A stretch of 64,000 bases of DNA from Bacillus albus (GCF_001884185.1 NZ_MAOE01000095.1:1-64000); one strand, 5' to 3'. Numbered from the stretch's first letter, positions 15,311 to 24,128 are shown. Notes: generated by a model from the letters alone, not told the origin. Made by a program: numbers and translations.

Positions 15311-15385
15311 GCGCCCAGAGGGATTCGAACCCCCGGCAGACGTGGTACCGGAAACCACCGCTCTATCCGACTGAGCTATGGGCGC
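15311..15385 (-). tRNA. tRNA-Arg (anticodon CCG)
   Basis: The minus strand folds into a complete cloverleaf. The acceptor pairs GCGCCCA with TGGGCGC, the D arm is GCTC...GAGC, and the anticodon arm is GTGGT-TTCCGGT-ACCAC with CCG at the anticodon position, reading CGG. The T arm is GGGGG-TTCGAAT-CCCTC. CCA is not encoded, which is common in Bacillus. It is a single tRNA gene flanked by a possible promoter and a strong terminator. Confidence 0.95.
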
Positions 15386-15419
15386 ATGATTATAGAAAAC
15401 ACTTCATTTTCTTCTCATA

Positions 15420-15448
15420 ATAATAGCAATAAAATCCATCTAAATCAA
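15420..15448 (-). promoter_or_regulatory. Candidate promoter of tRNA-Arg
   Basis: On the minus strand a TTGATT (15443-15448) and a TATTAT (15420-15425) are spaced by 17 bases and lie 35 bases upstream of the tRNA. The fit to sigma-A is fair. Confidence 0.45.
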
Positions 15449-15589
15449 TAAAAATATCCCCATAACACCTTATGCATCTTAGCTAAAAGCATATAAAATC
15501 TATTTCACCCCTAAATTTTCCAATCATAAATTCACCCCAACTCACAAATTATAATCTTTGAATTGATATTCCAAAGGGGGCTTCATTCA

Positions 15590-15796
15590 ATGACTGTAAT
15601 TACAAAATTAAAACAAACTGTTTCTGGATTAAAAAGTGCACAAGCTAGCTTAGAGGGATTCGCTCTTGATACGGATAACCAACAAGCGAAGCAACTTTTC
15701 CAAACAGCTGCGCAGCAAACACAAACGATTATCGATTCTTTAAACCCACGCGTTGAAGAAGTCCAACAAGAAGAACCACAATACTCACAGCAATAA
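15590..15796 (+). CDS. DUF1657 protein, first copy of the spoVA2-type operon
   Basis: A 68-aa soluble, helical protein of the DUF1657 family, of unknown biochemical role and found next to spoVA genes in spore formers. It begins MTVITKLKQTVSGLKSAQAS and ends in the EEPQYSQ tail, which is also seen in the second copy at 18257-18463 (EEPQYKGF). ATG is nine bases after AAAGGGGG. A perfect 14-bp hairpin follows the stop at 15818-15852, so part of the transcription may end before the lipoprotein gene. A role in spore germination or resistance is inferred only from the neighbours. Confidence 0.85.
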   Translation: MTVITKLKQTVSGLKSAQASLEGFALDTDNQQAKQLFQTAAQQTQTIIDSLNPRVEEVQQEEPQYSQQ

Positions 15797-15817
15797 CGAA
15801 TCAGTCTTGCTGTGAAA

Positions 15818-15852
15818 TAGAAAAAGGATGATATGCAGTCATCCTTTTTCTA
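15818..15852 (+). terminator. Hairpin between DUF1657 and lipoprotein genes
   Basis: A perfect 14-bp stem (TAGAAAAAGGATGA / TCATCCTTTTTCTA) has a 7-nt loop and a T5 tract within its 3' arm. It is a terminator or processing site that could separate the first gene from the rest of the operon. Confidence 0.6.
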
Positions 15853-15889
15853 TCACATTACATATTGCAATAGAAATGGAATGATAATT

Positions 15890-16375
15890 ATGCGAAAACT
15901 CGGCCTCATAACCGCATTATTTGCACTTCTATTTAGCTCTTTTACCGGATGTGATAATAGTCCTTTAGATAAAAAAGTGAAAGAAGAAGCAAAACGAACG
16001 GAGAAAGAAAAAGGTCCAAAGTTAACAAAGACGAGTACGGAATCCTTTAATCAATCTATATCACAAGGAGCGAAGAAAAGAGCTCTCGCTATGGATGAAA
16101 TTATAAAAAGCACAGCAGTGAATTCAAATTTAGATCTCTACATAGCAGTTATACCGGAGCATCACGAAAGGTTTGGATTAAAACCTCTTCGTAAAAAGCT
16201 TCAAAAGCAGCTAAGTGATGAGCATCCTACTTTCGATGTTCGTGTCAGTACAGATAAAAAAATCTTTATGTTACTCGAAAAACTCGAAAGAAAAATTAAG
16301 GAAAAAGAAGTATCTAAAGATGAAATTAATAAACAATTAAAATTCATTGGTAAAAAAATGGAGTCTAACACTTAA
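15890..16375 (+). CDS. Spore lipoprotein of the YhcN/YlaJ family in the spoVA2-type operon
   Basis: A 161-aa predicted lipoprotein. It has a lysine/arginine start, a hydrophobic signal segment and the lipobox FTGC near residue 21, followed by a charged, lysine-rich and helical domain. The family is associated with the spore inner membrane and germination. The ATG at 15890 gives the compact signal peptide; ATG codons a little upstream are possible and the ribosome site is weak. It lies 27 bases upstream of spoVAC in the same direction. Family assignment is from architecture and context. Confidence 0.75.
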   Translation: MRKLGLITALFALLFSSFTGCDNSPLDKKVKEEAKRTEKEKGPKLTKTSTESFNQSISQGAKKRALAMDEIIKSTAVNSNLDLYIAVIPEHHERFGLKPLRKKLQKQLSDEHPTFDVRVSTDKKIFMLLEKLERKIKEKEVSKDEINKQLKFIGKKMESNT

Positions 16376-16404
16376 CGCTTTTTAAAAGAAAAGGAAGGAT
16401 TGCA

Positions 16405-16881
16405 ATGGCTAGTAAAGATAAAAACTTAACCCCTGTACAACAGGAGTATAAAAAATTCGAACAAGAACGCGAACCGAAACGACCTGTCTTAAAAAATTGT
16501 ATAAAAGCCTTTTTCGTCGGTGGTTTTATTTGCTTCATCGGACAACTCATTTCTACTTTTTACATCACATATTTTGATTTCACTGAACGCTCAGCAGGCA
16601 ATCCAACAGTCGCAACTCTCATTTTCATCTCCATGTTGCTAACTGGATTTGGTATATACGATCGTTTTGGACAGTTTGCCGGAGCAGGTACAGCTGTACC
16701 TGTTACTGGATTTGGTAACTCTGTTATTGCCGCATGTATTGAGCATCGAACGGAAGGATTTGTCCTTGGCGTTGGCGGCAATATGTTTAAACTAGCTGGT
16801 TCTGTTATTTTATTTGGTGTATTTTCCGCTTTCGTCATCGCACTTATTAAAACTATTCTCGTTCAATGGGGAGGGCTATAA
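16405..16881 (+). CDS. spoVAC: Stage V sporulation protein AC
   Basis: A membrane protein of the SpoVA channel that moves dipicolinic acid into the forespore and out on germination; SpoVAC has been described as a mechanosensitive component. The 158-aa protein has a charged N-terminal stretch of about 35 residues and then about four membrane helices. The family hallmarks are QFAGAGTAVPVTGFGNSVIAACIE (about 92-115) and VLGVGGNMFKLAGSVI. Its stop is immediately followed by the spoVAD start. It is expected to be made in the developing spore under SigG, though no SigG promoter was clear to me. Confidence 0.94.
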   Translation: MASKDKNLTPVQQEYKKFEQEREPKRPVLKNCIKAFFVGGFICFIGQLISTFYITYFDFTERSAGNPTVATLIFISMLLTGFGIYDRFGQFAGAGTAVPVTGFGNSVIAACIEHRTEGFVLGVGGNMFKLAGSVILFGVFSAFVIALIKTILVQWGGL

Positions 16882-17898
16882 ATGTTACAAGGACACCGAA
16901 CGTGGGTATTTGAAAACAAACCAGTCATTATCTCAACAGGGGTTGTCGGTGGACCATTTGAAGCAAAGGGGAACATCCCAGAAGACTTCGATATCCTTCA
17001 TGAAGATTTATGGCTTGGACAAGATTCCTATGAAAAAGCACATAAAATTTTATTCGAAGAAGCTTGTAGCCGCGCTACTGAAAAAGCAGAACTTCGTAAA
17101 GACGATATTCAATTCGTACTCGCAGGAGATTTAATTAATCAAATCACTCCAACAAGCTTTGCTTGCCGCACACTTGGCACTCCTTATCTCGGACTATTCG
17201 GGGCTTGCTCTACTTCTATGGAAGGTTTAGCACTTGGGGCAAGTATCGTAAATGCAAAAGGTGCAAAATATTTATTAACTGGAGCTTCAAGCCATAATAC
17301 TGCTGTAGAAAAACAATTCCGCTACCCTACCGAATACGGTGGACAAAAGCCGCCTACTGCACAGTGGACAGTAACCGGAGCAGGAGCCGCTATTTTAAGC
17401 GATACTGGACACGGTCCAAGAGTAACCTCTGCAACAATCGGACGAGTGATTGATATGGGATTAACGGATCCGTTTAATATGGGAGGCGCAATGGCTCCAG
17501 CTGCAGTTGATACAATTGAAGCCCATTTACGTGAACGCCAAATTGATGCCTCTTACTACGATTTAATCGTAACAGGCGATCTCGGACATGTAGGACGCGA
17601 AATTGCTTATGACTTACTACATAAACACGGAACGAAAGTAACGAGCGAACAATTTCAAGATTGCGGAATTATCATTTATAGAGAAGGACAACCTGTCATA
17701 GCCGGTGCTAGCGGGCCTGGATGTTCTGCAACGGTCGTATACGGTCATTTATTAAACCGAATGAAAAGAGGAGAATTCAAAAAAATACTTGTCGTTGCGA
17801 CAGGCGCTTTACTATCTCCACTTACATTCCAACAAGAAGAAACGATTCCGTGTATCGCTCACGCCGTTTCGATTGAATTTGGAGGTGCAACGCAATGA
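16882..17898 (+). CDS. spoVAD: Stage V sporulation protein AD
   Basis: A peripheral SpoVA protein with a thiolase/ketosynthase-like fold that binds dipicolinic acid in B. subtilis. The 338-aa length is typical. Visible family features are [14 protein letters not shown] (about 107-120, at the position of the thiolase nucleophile loop), the TGASSHNT segment, [16 protein letters not shown] and [12 protein letters not shown]. It starts directly at the spoVAC stop and overlaps spoVAEb by four bases, so all three are coupled. Confidence 0.96.
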   Translation: MLQGHRTWVFENKPVIISTGVVGGPFEAKGNIPEDFDILHEDLWLGQDSYEKAHKILFEEACSRATEKAELRKDDIQFVLAGDLINQITPTSFACRTLGTPYLGLFGACSTSMEGLALGASIVNAKGAKYLLTGASSHNTAVEKQFRYPTEYGGQKPPTAQWTVTGAGAAILSDTGHGPRVTSATIGRVIDMGLTDPFNMGGAMAPAAVDTIEAHLRERQIDASYYDLIVTGDLGHVGREIAYDLLHKHGTKVTSEQFQDCGIIIYREGQPVIAGASGPGCSATVVYGHLLNRMKRGEFKKILVVATGALLSPLTFQQEETIPCIAHAVSIEFGGATQ

Positions 17899-18245
17899 TT
17901 TTTTTCTGGGCTTTCGTCATTGGCGGACTTATATGTGTAATCGGCCAACTTATGTTTGATGTCGGTAAGCTAACACCAGCTCATACAATGGCAACACTCG
18001 TTGTTGCGGGAGCTATATTAGATGGATTCAATTTGTATGAACCATTAATTGATTTTGCTGGAGCCGGGGCAACTGTACCTATTACAAGTTTCGGTAATGC
18101 CCTCGTTCATGGCGCAATGGAAGAAGCTGCAAAACATGGCATCGTTGGCGTTATTACCGGCATGTTTAAAGTAACGAGCGCCGGTGTGTCCGCAGCTATT
18201 ATTTTCGGTTTCATCGGAGCATTGCTATTCAAACCGAAAGGATAA
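17895..18245 (+). CDS. spoVAEb: Stage V sporulation protein AE, EB-type membrane subunit
   Basis: A 116-aa integral membrane subunit of the SpoVA channel, paralogous to SpoVAC. Both share the motif [26 protein letters not shown] (here about 53-78). Four helices are evident, with [18 protein letters not shown] matching the SpoVAC segment. Start and spoVAD stop overlap by four bases. Together with spoVAC and spoVAD it makes up the minimal three-gene channel set found in spoVA2 operons, without the SpoVAA/AB/AEa/AF subunits of the classical operon. Confidence 0.94.
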   Translation: MIFFWAFVIGGLICVIGQLMFDVGKLTPAHTMATLVVAGAILDGFNLYEPLIDFAGAGATVPITSFGNALVHGAMEEAAKHGIVGVITGMFKVTSAGVSAAIIFGFIGALLFKPKG

Positions 18246-18256
18246 GGAGTGTTCGT

Positions 18257-18463
18257 ATGACTGTTATTGCTAGCGTTAAAACTTGCCTTGCTAGTGTAAG
18301 GGGAGCTCAAGCAAGCTTAAGTTCCCTTTCGCTAAATTCTACAGACAATGAAGCAAAACGCGTATTTCATGAATGTATGTTAGAAATGGATAGCATCATC
18401 GCTGATTTACAAAATAGAGTTTCCGTATTAGAACGTGAAGAACCTCAATATAAAGGGTTTTAA
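18257..18463 (+). CDS. DUF1657 protein, second copy
   Basis: A 68-aa helical protein homologous to the first gene of the operon. It reads MTVIASVKTCLASVRGAQAS, then a region with acidic and hydrophobic heptads, and the tail EEPQYKGF. ATG is seven bases after AAGGAG, and only 11 bases separate it from spoVAEb. The function is unknown. Its conservation in spoVA2 operons suggests a structural or assembly role next to the channel. The C terminus of the following DUF421 protein looks like a third, fused copy. Confidence 0.85.
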   Translation: MTVIASVKTCLASVRGAQASLSSLSLNSTDNEAKRVFHECMLEMDSIIADLQNRVSVLEREEPQYKGF

Positions 18464-18483
18464 GTAGACTGGAGGAAATGACT

Positions 18484-19353
18484 ATGTCTCACCTGCCGGA
18501 ATGGACACTGGTCATTCTTCGCTCTGTATTCATATTAATCATTTTATTCACTATTACAAAGTGCTTAGGAAAAAGGCAAATTTCTCAGCTTTCCTTTTTT
18601 GAATACATAGCAGGAATGACAATCGGTGATATCGCCGCTCAAATAGCTACAGGGCTTGATCAAAAGTTTTTCCATGGCGTCTTCGCTATACTTATTTTTG
18701 CCTCGGTACCTTTTTTCGTTGGCATAATTTCCTTGAAAAACAAAACTGCTAGAGACTTTTTTGAAGGAAAATCAACCGTGTTAATAAAAGACGGAAAAGT
18801 ACTTGAGGATAATTTAAAACAAGAAAAATATACAAGTGATGAGTTACTTGAACTTCTTAGAGGAAATGGTGCATTCAGTATAGCTGAAGTCGAATTTGCT
18901 GTCTTAGAACCGAGCGGAGAATTAAATGTATTATTAAAGAAAGATGCCCAGCCACTTACTGCAAAAGATCTCGGTTTAAAAGTGCCGAATGAAAAAGAAC
19001 CACAAACCGTTATTATGGATGGGAATGTACTAGATGGCCCCCTTTCAGCAAGCGGGCATAACCGTGCTTGGTTACATTCTGAACTAGAAAAGCTCGGTGT
19101 TGTTATTGAAAATGTCTTTCTCGGTCAAGTGGATTCATACGGACAACTTACTATCGACATTTATAATGACAAACTACAAATGCCTTCTCCTCAAAACAAG
19201 CCTTTATTATTAGCATCTTTAAAAAAATGTCATGCTGATCTTGAACTATTTTCCCTAGAAACAAAGTCGAAATCAGCAAGCGAAATGTATAGTAAAAACG
19301 CGAAACAAATCGAAAAGATTTTAAATAAAGTAACCTATCTTTTAAAAGAATAG
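18484..19353 (+). CDS. DUF421 (YetF/YrbG-like) membrane protein with C-terminal DUF1657-like domain
   Basis: The 289-aa last gene of the operon. It has three N-terminal membrane helices (about 8-90), then the cytoplasmic DUF421 domain with GKSTVLIKDGKVLEDNLKQ and YTSDELLELLRGNGAFSIAEVEFAVLEPSG. The final 60 residues (KPLLLASLKKCHADLELFSL onward) resemble the DUF1657 proteins earlier in the operon in spacing and helical pattern. The ATG at 18484 has GGAGG eight bases upstream; an ATG two codons earlier is too close to that site. DUF421 proteins are linked to spore resistance or germination in some Bacilli, but the mechanism is unknown. Confidence 0.85.
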   Translation: MSHLPEWTLVILRSVFILIILFTITKCLGKRQISQLSFFEYIAGMTIGDIAAQIATGLDQKFFHGVFAILIFASVPFFVGIISLKNKTARDFFEGKSTVLIKDGKVLEDNLKQEKYTSDELLELLRGNGAFSIAEVEFAVLEPSGELNVLLKKDAQPLTAKDLGLKVPNEKEPQTVIMDGNVLDGPLSASGHNRAWLHSELEKLGVVIENVFLGQVDSYGQLTIDIYNDKLQMPSPQNKPLLLASLKKCHADLELFSLETKSKSASEMYSKNAKQIEKILNKVTYLLKE

Positions 19354-19359
19354 ATATCG

Positions 19360-19398
19360 AAAGAACGCTTCAGTAAAAAGGCGTTCTTTTCTTTTTTT
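19360..19398 (+). terminator. Terminator of the spoVA2-type operon
   Basis: Stem AAAGAACGC / GCGTTCTTT with a 12-nt loop, followed by TTCTTTTTTT, seven bases after the DUF421 stop. Confidence 0.85.
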
Positions 19399-19529
19399 GT
19401 ACAGTTTTTATAACGTTTAAATTTATGTAATTCGGTTATGATGTTGAAGATACATAAGCAGGGAATTTCAAAAACATAGCGAATATTTCATGTTACAACT
19501 ACATATTTTTTTGATTTAAAGTGGTTTCG

Positions 19530-19559
19530 TTTGACCTTTATTGACCATAATTGTATTAT
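19530..19559 (+). promoter_or_regulatory. clpP promoter overlapped by a CtsR operator
   Basis: The heptad repeat TTTGACCTTTATTGACC at 19530-19546 reads on the minus strand as GGTCAATAAAGGTCAAA, an excellent match to the CtsR box. The likely -35 TTGACC (19531-19536) is inside it, and TATTAT (19554-19559) lies 17 bases on. Binding of CtsR would block the promoter until heat or protein stress. Confidence 0.85.
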
Positions 19560-19594
19560 AAGACTAAGAAAGCTTTAGAAGGAGGAAATAACAG

Positions 19595-20176
19595 ATGAAT
19601 TTAATTCCTACAGTAATTGAACAAACAAATCGTGGAGAACGCGCTTACGATATTTACTCTCGACTATTAAAAGACCGCATCATTATGCTTGGTAGTGCAA
19701 TTGATGACAACGTAGCTAACTCAATCGTTTCCCAGCTTTTATTCTTGGAATCTCAAGATCCAGAAAAAGATATTCACATCTACATCAACAGCCCTGGTGG
19801 TTCTATCACAGCAGGTATGGCAATTTACGATACAATGCAGTTTATTAAACCACAAGTATCAACAATCTGTATCGGTATGGCTGCATCTATGGGTGCATTC
19901 TTACTTGCAGCAGGTGAAAAAGGAAAACGTTATGCACTTCCAAACAGTGAAGTAATGATTCACCAACCACTTGGTGGCGCACAAGGTCAAGCGACTGAAA
20001 TCGAAATCGCTGCTAAACGTATCCTATTCTTACGTGAAAAACTAAATCAAATTCTTGCTGACCGCACAGGTCAACCACTTGAAGTACTACAACGCGACAC
20101 AGACCGCGATAACTTCATGACAGCAGAAAAAGCTTTAGAATACGGTTTAATCGATAAGATCTTTACAAATCGTTAA
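19595..20176 (+). CDS. clpP: ATP-dependent Clp protease proteolytic subunit
   Basis: Serine peptidase that forms the double-heptamer chamber fed by ClpC, ClpX or ClpE; it degrades misfolded and regulatory proteins. At 193 aa it has the normal length. The catalytic triad is Ser98 (GMAASMG), His123 ([10 protein letters not shown]) and Asp172 (DTDRDNFM). The N-terminal loop and handle helix are intact, and ATG follows AGAAGGAGG. It is a monocistronic unit with a CtsR operator upstream and a perfect terminator downstream. The B. cereus group carries a second ClpP gene, and this one is the CtsR-controlled form. Confidence 0.97.
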   Translation: MNLIPTVIEQTNRGERAYDIYSRLLKDRIIMLGSAIDDNVANSIVSQLLFLESQDPEKDIHIYINSPGGSITAGMAIYDTMQFIKPQVSTICIGMAASMGAFLLAAGEKGKRYALPNSEVMIHQPLGGAQGQATEIEIAAKRILFLREKLNQILADRTGQPLEVLQRDTDRDNFMTAEKALEYGLIDKIFTNR

Positions 20177-20229
20177 TACTGAAAAGCGAAAGCGGCTCGT
20201 TTAGAATCGCAGGAGCTAGATACAACTAT

Positions 20230-20261
20230 AAAAAAGCGCCCTATTACAGGGCGCTTTTTTA
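20230..20261. terminator. clpP terminator, symmetrical
   Basis: A 13-bp stem (AAAAAAGCGCCCT / AGGGCGCTTTTTT) with loop ATTAC; A- and T-runs at both ends allow termination in either direction. Confidence 0.9.
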
Positions 20262-20304
20262 TAGTTAAATCTCCGCACGAACATACCCCATTCAGTATCC
20301 ACCT

Positions 20305-20417
20305 AAATATATCAGCGATTTTTCAAATATATCGACCGTAACGCCAATTATATCGGCGATTATTTTCATATATCGACGTTTCGACACAACTTATCGACTT
20401 ACCGACAATTCTCGACA
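20305..20417. repeat. Degenerate array of the 40-bp AT-rich repeat family (copy A)
   Basis: Several half-units of the form TATATCAGCGATTTTTCAAA occur in a worn array, ending in the tail TTATCGACTTACCGACAA at 20391-20408. The same tail closes copy B at 39.65 kb, and a reverse-complement variant opens copy C at 47.0 kb. With the clpP and crh terminators it fills the 322-bp gap between those genes; I see no ORF in it. Confidence 0.75.
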
Positions 20418-20466
20418 AGCACGCCCCCCTACATACCCTCACCAACAAACAACAAGCCCAAAACAA

Positions 20467-20500
20467 CAAAAAAGCTATCGCACATGCGCGATAGCTTTTT
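20467..20500 (-). terminator. crh terminator
   Basis: A 12-bp stem (AAAAGCTATCGC / GCGATAGCTTTT) overlaps the crh stop and is followed on the minus strand by TTTTTTG. It ends the nudix-rapZ-yvcK-whiA-crh operon. Confidence 0.85.
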
Positions 20501-20747
20501 ATTGTACATATGCAGCTAATGCTTCTAAAGCCTCTTCTGCATCTGAACCTTCTGTTGTAATTGTTATCATGCTCCCAGTTCCAATTGCTAAGCTCATAAT
20601 CCCCATTATGCTCTTTGCATTCACTGTCTTTCCATCTTTCTCGATGAAGATATCCGCATGAAAGCGATTTGCCTCTTGTACAAACAACGCAGCCGGACGT
20701 GCTTGTAAACCGTTTTTTAATGAAACCTGAACTCTTTTTTGAACCAC
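20499..20747 (-). CDS. crh: HPr-like catabolite repression protein Crh
   Basis: An HPr paralogue that, when phosphorylated on Ser46 by HprK, acts as a co-repressor of CcpA. The 82-aa protein has the HPr fold, but residue 15 is Gln (NGLQARPAA) where HPr has the phosphotransfer His. Ser46 is kept in NAKSIMGIM. This combination identifies Crh rather than PtsH. The start is GTG. It follows whiA closely in the rapZ-yvcK-whiA-crh cluster. The kinase gene hprK lies in the same window at 30.1-31.1 kb. Confidence 0.95.
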   Translation of the reverse strand: MVQKRVQVSLKNGLQARPAALFVQEANRFHADIFIEKDGKTVNAKSIMGIMSLAIGTGSMITITTEGSDAEEALEALAAYVQ

Positions 20748-20770
20748 AGCTCCATTTCCCCTTTAACCTC

Positions 20771-21721
20771 TTATTTTTTTGCTACCGTTTCCCCCGCGCG
20801 TAATTTCTCTGCAATCTCATCGATTTTACGCAAACGATGATTAATACCCGATTTACTAATTTTCCCCCCGGATACCATCTCACCTAATTCTTTCAATGTT
20901 ACATCTTGATAATCTCTTCGTAGTTGTGCAATTTCTCGTAGTTTATCTGGCAATATATCAAGACCGACCGTTTCATCAATATAGCGAATATTTTCAATCT
21001 GCCTTAGCGCTGCACCAATTGTTTTATTTAAATTAGCTGTTTCGCAGTTCACTAAACGATTTACTGAATTACGCATATCACGTACGATTCGAATGTCTTC
21101 AAATCTTAAAAGTGCATTATGAGCACCTATAATATTTAAAAACTCTGTAATTTTTTCTGCTTCTTTCAAGTACGTAATGTACCCTTTTCTTCTTTCCAAC
21201 GTCTTACTATTTAAATCAAATCCGTTCATCAGTTCACATATAGCATCATTATGTTCCTTATATAACGAAAAGATCTCTAAATGATAAGATGATGTTTCTG
21301 GGTTATTTACTGAACCACCTGCTAAAAATGCGCCGCGTAAATACGATCGTTTACAACATTTCTTCTCAATCAATTCTTGTGATATATTTCGAATAAATGA
21401 AAAGTCGTCTCGGACGATATGAAGATCAGCTAATATTTCGCGAGACTTCTCAACAAGCCGTACGATATATACATTATTTTTCTTCAATCGCATTTTTTTA
21501 CGAACAAGTAATTCTACCGTCACGTCATATCCTTTTTTCAAAAGCGTATAAATCCTTCTTGCAATTGCCGCATTTTCTGTTTGAATATCGATAGATAGAC
21601 GACGATTTGAAAAAGAAAGCGATCCGTTCATGCGAAGTAACGCTGATAATTCTGCTTTCTCACAGCATTCCTTCATCTCAAGATTCGTCAACTCTTTCTT
21701 TGTTTCTGATGCAAATGACAC
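20771..21721 (-). CDS. whiA: Sporulation regulator / cell division protein WhiA
   Basis: A DNA-binding protein with an N-terminal LAGLIDADG-homing-endonuclease-like domain and a C-terminal helix-turn-helix. In Bacillus it affects cell division and chromosome segregation rather than sporulation alone. It is 316 aa from GTG at 21721, which has AAGGAGGTG six bases upstream; an in-frame GTG three codons earlier is part of the ribosome site itself. Key parts are [17 protein letters not shown] (about 125-141) and the C-terminal helix-turn-helix with [25 protein letters not shown]. It is conserved beside yvcK and rapZ. Confidence 0.95.
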   Translation of the reverse strand: MSFASETKKELTNLEMKECCEKAELSALLRMNGSLSFSNRRLSIDIQTENAAIARRIYTLLKKGYDVTVELLVRKKMRLKKNNVYIVRLVEKSREILADLHIVRDDFSFIRNISQELIEKKCCKRSYLRGAFLAGGSVNNPETSSYHLEIFSLYKEHNDAICELMNGFDLNSKTLERRKGYITYLKEAEKITEFLNIIGAHNALLRFEDIRIVRDMRNSVNRLVNCETANLNKTIGAALRQIENIRYIDETVGLDILPDKLREIAQLRRDYQDVTLKELGEMVSGGKISKSGINHRLRKIDEIAEKLRAGETVAKK

Positions 21722-21810
21722 AGTCAACACCTCCTTATACGATTATTGTGGAACAAAAATCTTGTCCTATATGAAATGATGAGCGTTACCTCAAACGAGG
21801 CAACGCACAT

Positions 21811-22764
21811 CTACAACAGTGAATATAAAATAGAAGCTAATTTTAATGTATCATGCCTTACAACATGATCATCATACTTCGCTAATTGATCTTGAATGAC
21901 ATCAATATTATTTTCGGTAAAACGCTCTTCATCTACTACAACTGGTGCCGACATTTCTTCCTCATATAACTGACGTAATTCACAAGGAATATCACGGTTA
22001 TTTACAATTGCAGTATCGATAAATGGCTTACCTAAATGATCATGTAACGCCTGCACATGGTCAAACGCAGTATATCCCATCGTTTCACCAGCTTGCGTCA
22101 TAACATTACACACATATACCTTCTTCGCTTTTGCAGCAAGAACAGCGTCCCCAATTTTGTTAACAACTAAATTCGGTAATATACTCGTATACAAACTTCC
22201 TGGACCGAAAACGAGTAAATCAGCTCGTTTAATCTCAGTCAACGTTTCATGTAACGGCTCTACATCTTCTGGAGTTAAAAAGACACGGTTAATCTTCTTT
22301 CCGTAATAAGGAATCTTTGATTCACCTGTTACAATTTCTCCATCTTCTAGTTCCGCATGAAGTACCGCGCTTTGGTTCGCTGCCGGTAACACACGCCCTC
22401 TGACATTTAATACTTTACTCGTTTCCGTAATCGCATGGAAAAAGTCTCCTGTAATCGAGGTCATACCCGCCAATAATAAATTTCCTAACGCATGACCTTT
22501 CAGCCCGTCTCCCGTTGTGAAACGATGCTGGAATAAAGCTTCCACCAGCGGCTCTACATCTGATAACGCAACGAGTACGTTACGAATGTCACCTGGGGGT
22601 GGAATTTCTAGCTCATCACGTAATCTACCTGAACTGCCACCATCATCAGCGATTGTAACAACTGCTGTAATATCAACTGGATATTGTTTTAATCCTCGTA
22701 ATAATACAGAGAGTCCAGTACCGCCTCCCATGATGACAATTTTAGGTTTTCTCTCTTTTTTCAT
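21811..22764 (-). CDS. yvcK: YvcK/GlmR family regulator of carbon flux to the cell wall
   Basis: A UDP-sugar-binding protein of the CofD-like superfamily. In B. subtilis it is needed on gluconeogenic carbon sources and stimulates GlmS, and so peptidoglycan precursor supply. The 317-aa protein begins with the nucleotide-binding GGGTGLSVLLRGLKQ and shows ADDGGSSGRLRDEL (about 41-54), GLKGHALGNLLL and FGPGSLYTSILPNL. The ATG follows the rapZ stop by a few bases. The rapZ-yvcK-whiA block links carbon, cell wall and division control. Confidence 0.95.
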   Translation of the reverse strand: MKKERKPKIVIMGGGTGLSVLLRGLKQYPVDITAVVTIADDGGSSGRLRDELEIPPPGDIRNVLVALSDVEPLVEALFQHRFTTGDGLKGHALGNLLLAGMTSITGDFFHAITETSKVLNVRGRVLPAANQSAVLHAELEDGEIVTGESKIPYYGKKINRVFLTPEDVEPLHETLTEIKRADLLVFGPGSLYTSILPNLVVNKIGDAVLAAKAKKVYVCNVMTQAGETMGYTAFDHVQALHDHLGKPFIDTAIVNNRDIPCELRQLYEEEMSAPVVVDEERFTENNIDVIQDQLAKYDDHVVRHDTLKLASILYSLL

Positions 22765-22767
22765 CCC

Positions 22768-23649
22768 TTAATGGCCCTTTCTCTTCTCCACATCACGATG
22801 AGATACATGAACGCTATACTCTGGTTTCAAATGTTTCCCAAGGTATTCTGTAAGCGTAACAGAACGATGCTGTCCACCTGTACATCCAATTGCAATTACA
22901 AGTTGACTCTTGCCTTCTCTTTTATAATGAGGCAGCATGAAAGTAATAAGATCCGTCAATTTCTCTAAAAACTTATGCGTCTCATTAAATTTCAGCACAT
23001 ACGATGAAACTTCTTCATCTAGTCCTGTTAATGGCTTCATATGTGGAATGTAATATGGATTTGGTAAAAAACGAACATCAAATACTAAATCTGCATCAAT
23101 TGGAATGCCGTACTTAAATCCAAATGACATAACATTTACACGAAATGCTTGCTCCGTTTCAGTTGAAAACAGATGAACAATTTTTTCACGTAATTCTTTC
23201 GGTTTTAAATCTGATGTATCAAGCACAATATTCGCTCGTGCCTTCATATCAGTTAATAAGCTACGCTCCATCTCGATTCCCTTTAAAGGCAAACCAGTTG
23301 GTGCAAGTGGATGCGAACGTCTCGTTTCTTTATAACGAGTTACAAGCGTGCCATCTTTCGCATCTAAGAATAAAATATGAGGGATAATCCATGTACGTTC
23401 TGATAAATCATCAAGTGCTCCCCATAAATGTTCGAAAAACTCTCGGCCACGTAAATCAACGCCAAGTGCTACTTTGTTCATTTTTCCTTTTGAATCCGCC
23501 ATAAGCTCAATAAACTTCGGCAACAACATCGGTGGTAAATTATCTACACAGAAATATCCTAAATCTTCAAAACTTTGTAAAGCTACTGTCTTTCCTGCTC
23601 CAGACATTCCTGTAATAATTACCATTTTTATATCATTATTCTCTGTCAT
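22768..23649 (-). CDS. rapZ: RapZ family nucleotide-binding protein (YvcJ)
   Basis: A P-loop protein. In E. coli RapZ is an RNA adaptor that controls GlmS synthesis; in B. subtilis YvcJ hydrolyses nucleotides and affects competence. The 293-aa protein shows Walker A GMSGAGKT (about 14-21), [17 protein letters not shown], the central RRSHPLAP and the C-terminal [18 protein letters not shown] domain. It is coupled downstream to yvcK and lies 20 bases after the nudix gene. No small RNA target is evident in this window. Confidence 0.95.
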   Translation of the reverse strand: MTENNDIKMVIITGMSGAGKTVALQSFEDLGYFCVDNLPPMLLPKFIELMADSKGKMNKVALGVDLRGREFFEHLWGALDDLSERTWIIPHILFLDAKDGTLVTRYKETRRSHPLAPTGLPLKGIEMERSLLTDMKARANIVLDTSDLKPKELREKIVHLFSTETEQAFRVNVMSFGFKYGIPIDADLVFDVRFLPNPYYIPHMKPLTGLDEEVSSYVLKFNETHKFLEKLTDLITFMLPHYKREGKSQLVIAIGCTGGQHRSVTLTEYLGKHLKPEYSVHVSHRDVEKRKGH

Positions 23650-23669
23650 TGTATCCTCTCCTTGACGGT

Positions 23670-24128
23670 TTAACTCGGATCTAATCGATATGAAAGCAAC
23701 TCAAAATCTGGGGTATATACAAATGTACCGTAGATTATGCCATTTCCTTTAATTAAATAATCAATAATGTGATAATCTCCTGGCGCCATTGCTAAATCAT
23801 CAATTTTATCAAATGTATGCCAACCAATGATGCCTTCTTCGCTCTCTAGTTTGTTTTCTCCTGCAAAATCTGTCGCTAAAAAGGAGAACATCATCCATTC
23901 AGAGACAACTTTATCACCTTCTTGGATGACAAAGGTGAAGACCCCCTTTAACGCTGGGTTCTTTAAATAAATACCTGTTTCTTCACGATACTCGCGAACA
24001 ACGGAATCTCTTACAGTCTCACCACGCTCCATTTTCCCGCCTGGTGCAACCCACCAATTTCGACGAGGTTTTTGGAGTAAGAGTACTTCATTATCTCTAA
24101 TTAACACACAGTTTGTCACTCTTTGCAT
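23670..24128 (-). CDS. yvcI: NUDIX hydrolase (YvcI-like)
   Basis: A cytoplasmic nucleotide pyrophosphohydrolase of the NUDIX fold. The 152-aa protein carries the full Nudix box [24 protein letters not shown] (about 31-54) and the short motif [11 protein letters not shown] just before it. The preferred substrate, such as an oxidised dNTP or nucleotide sugar, cannot be read from the sequence. It heads the conserved yvcI-rapZ-yvcK-whiA-crh cluster. The start is ATG with only a weak AGGTGAAG site. Confidence 0.88.
   Translation of the reverse strand: MQRVTNCVLIRDNEVLLLQKPRRNWWVAPGGKMERGETVRDSVVREYREETGIYLKNPALKGVFTFVIQEGDKVVSEWMMFSFLATDFAGENKLESEEGIIGWHTFDKIDDLAMAPGDYHIIDYLIKGNGIIYGTFVYTPDFELLSYRLDPS

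Noticed and set aside
15386-15589. SigG promoter of the spoVA2-type operon
   Set aside because: Expected on biological grounds, but no -35/-10 pair with correct sequence and spacing could be identified with confidence.
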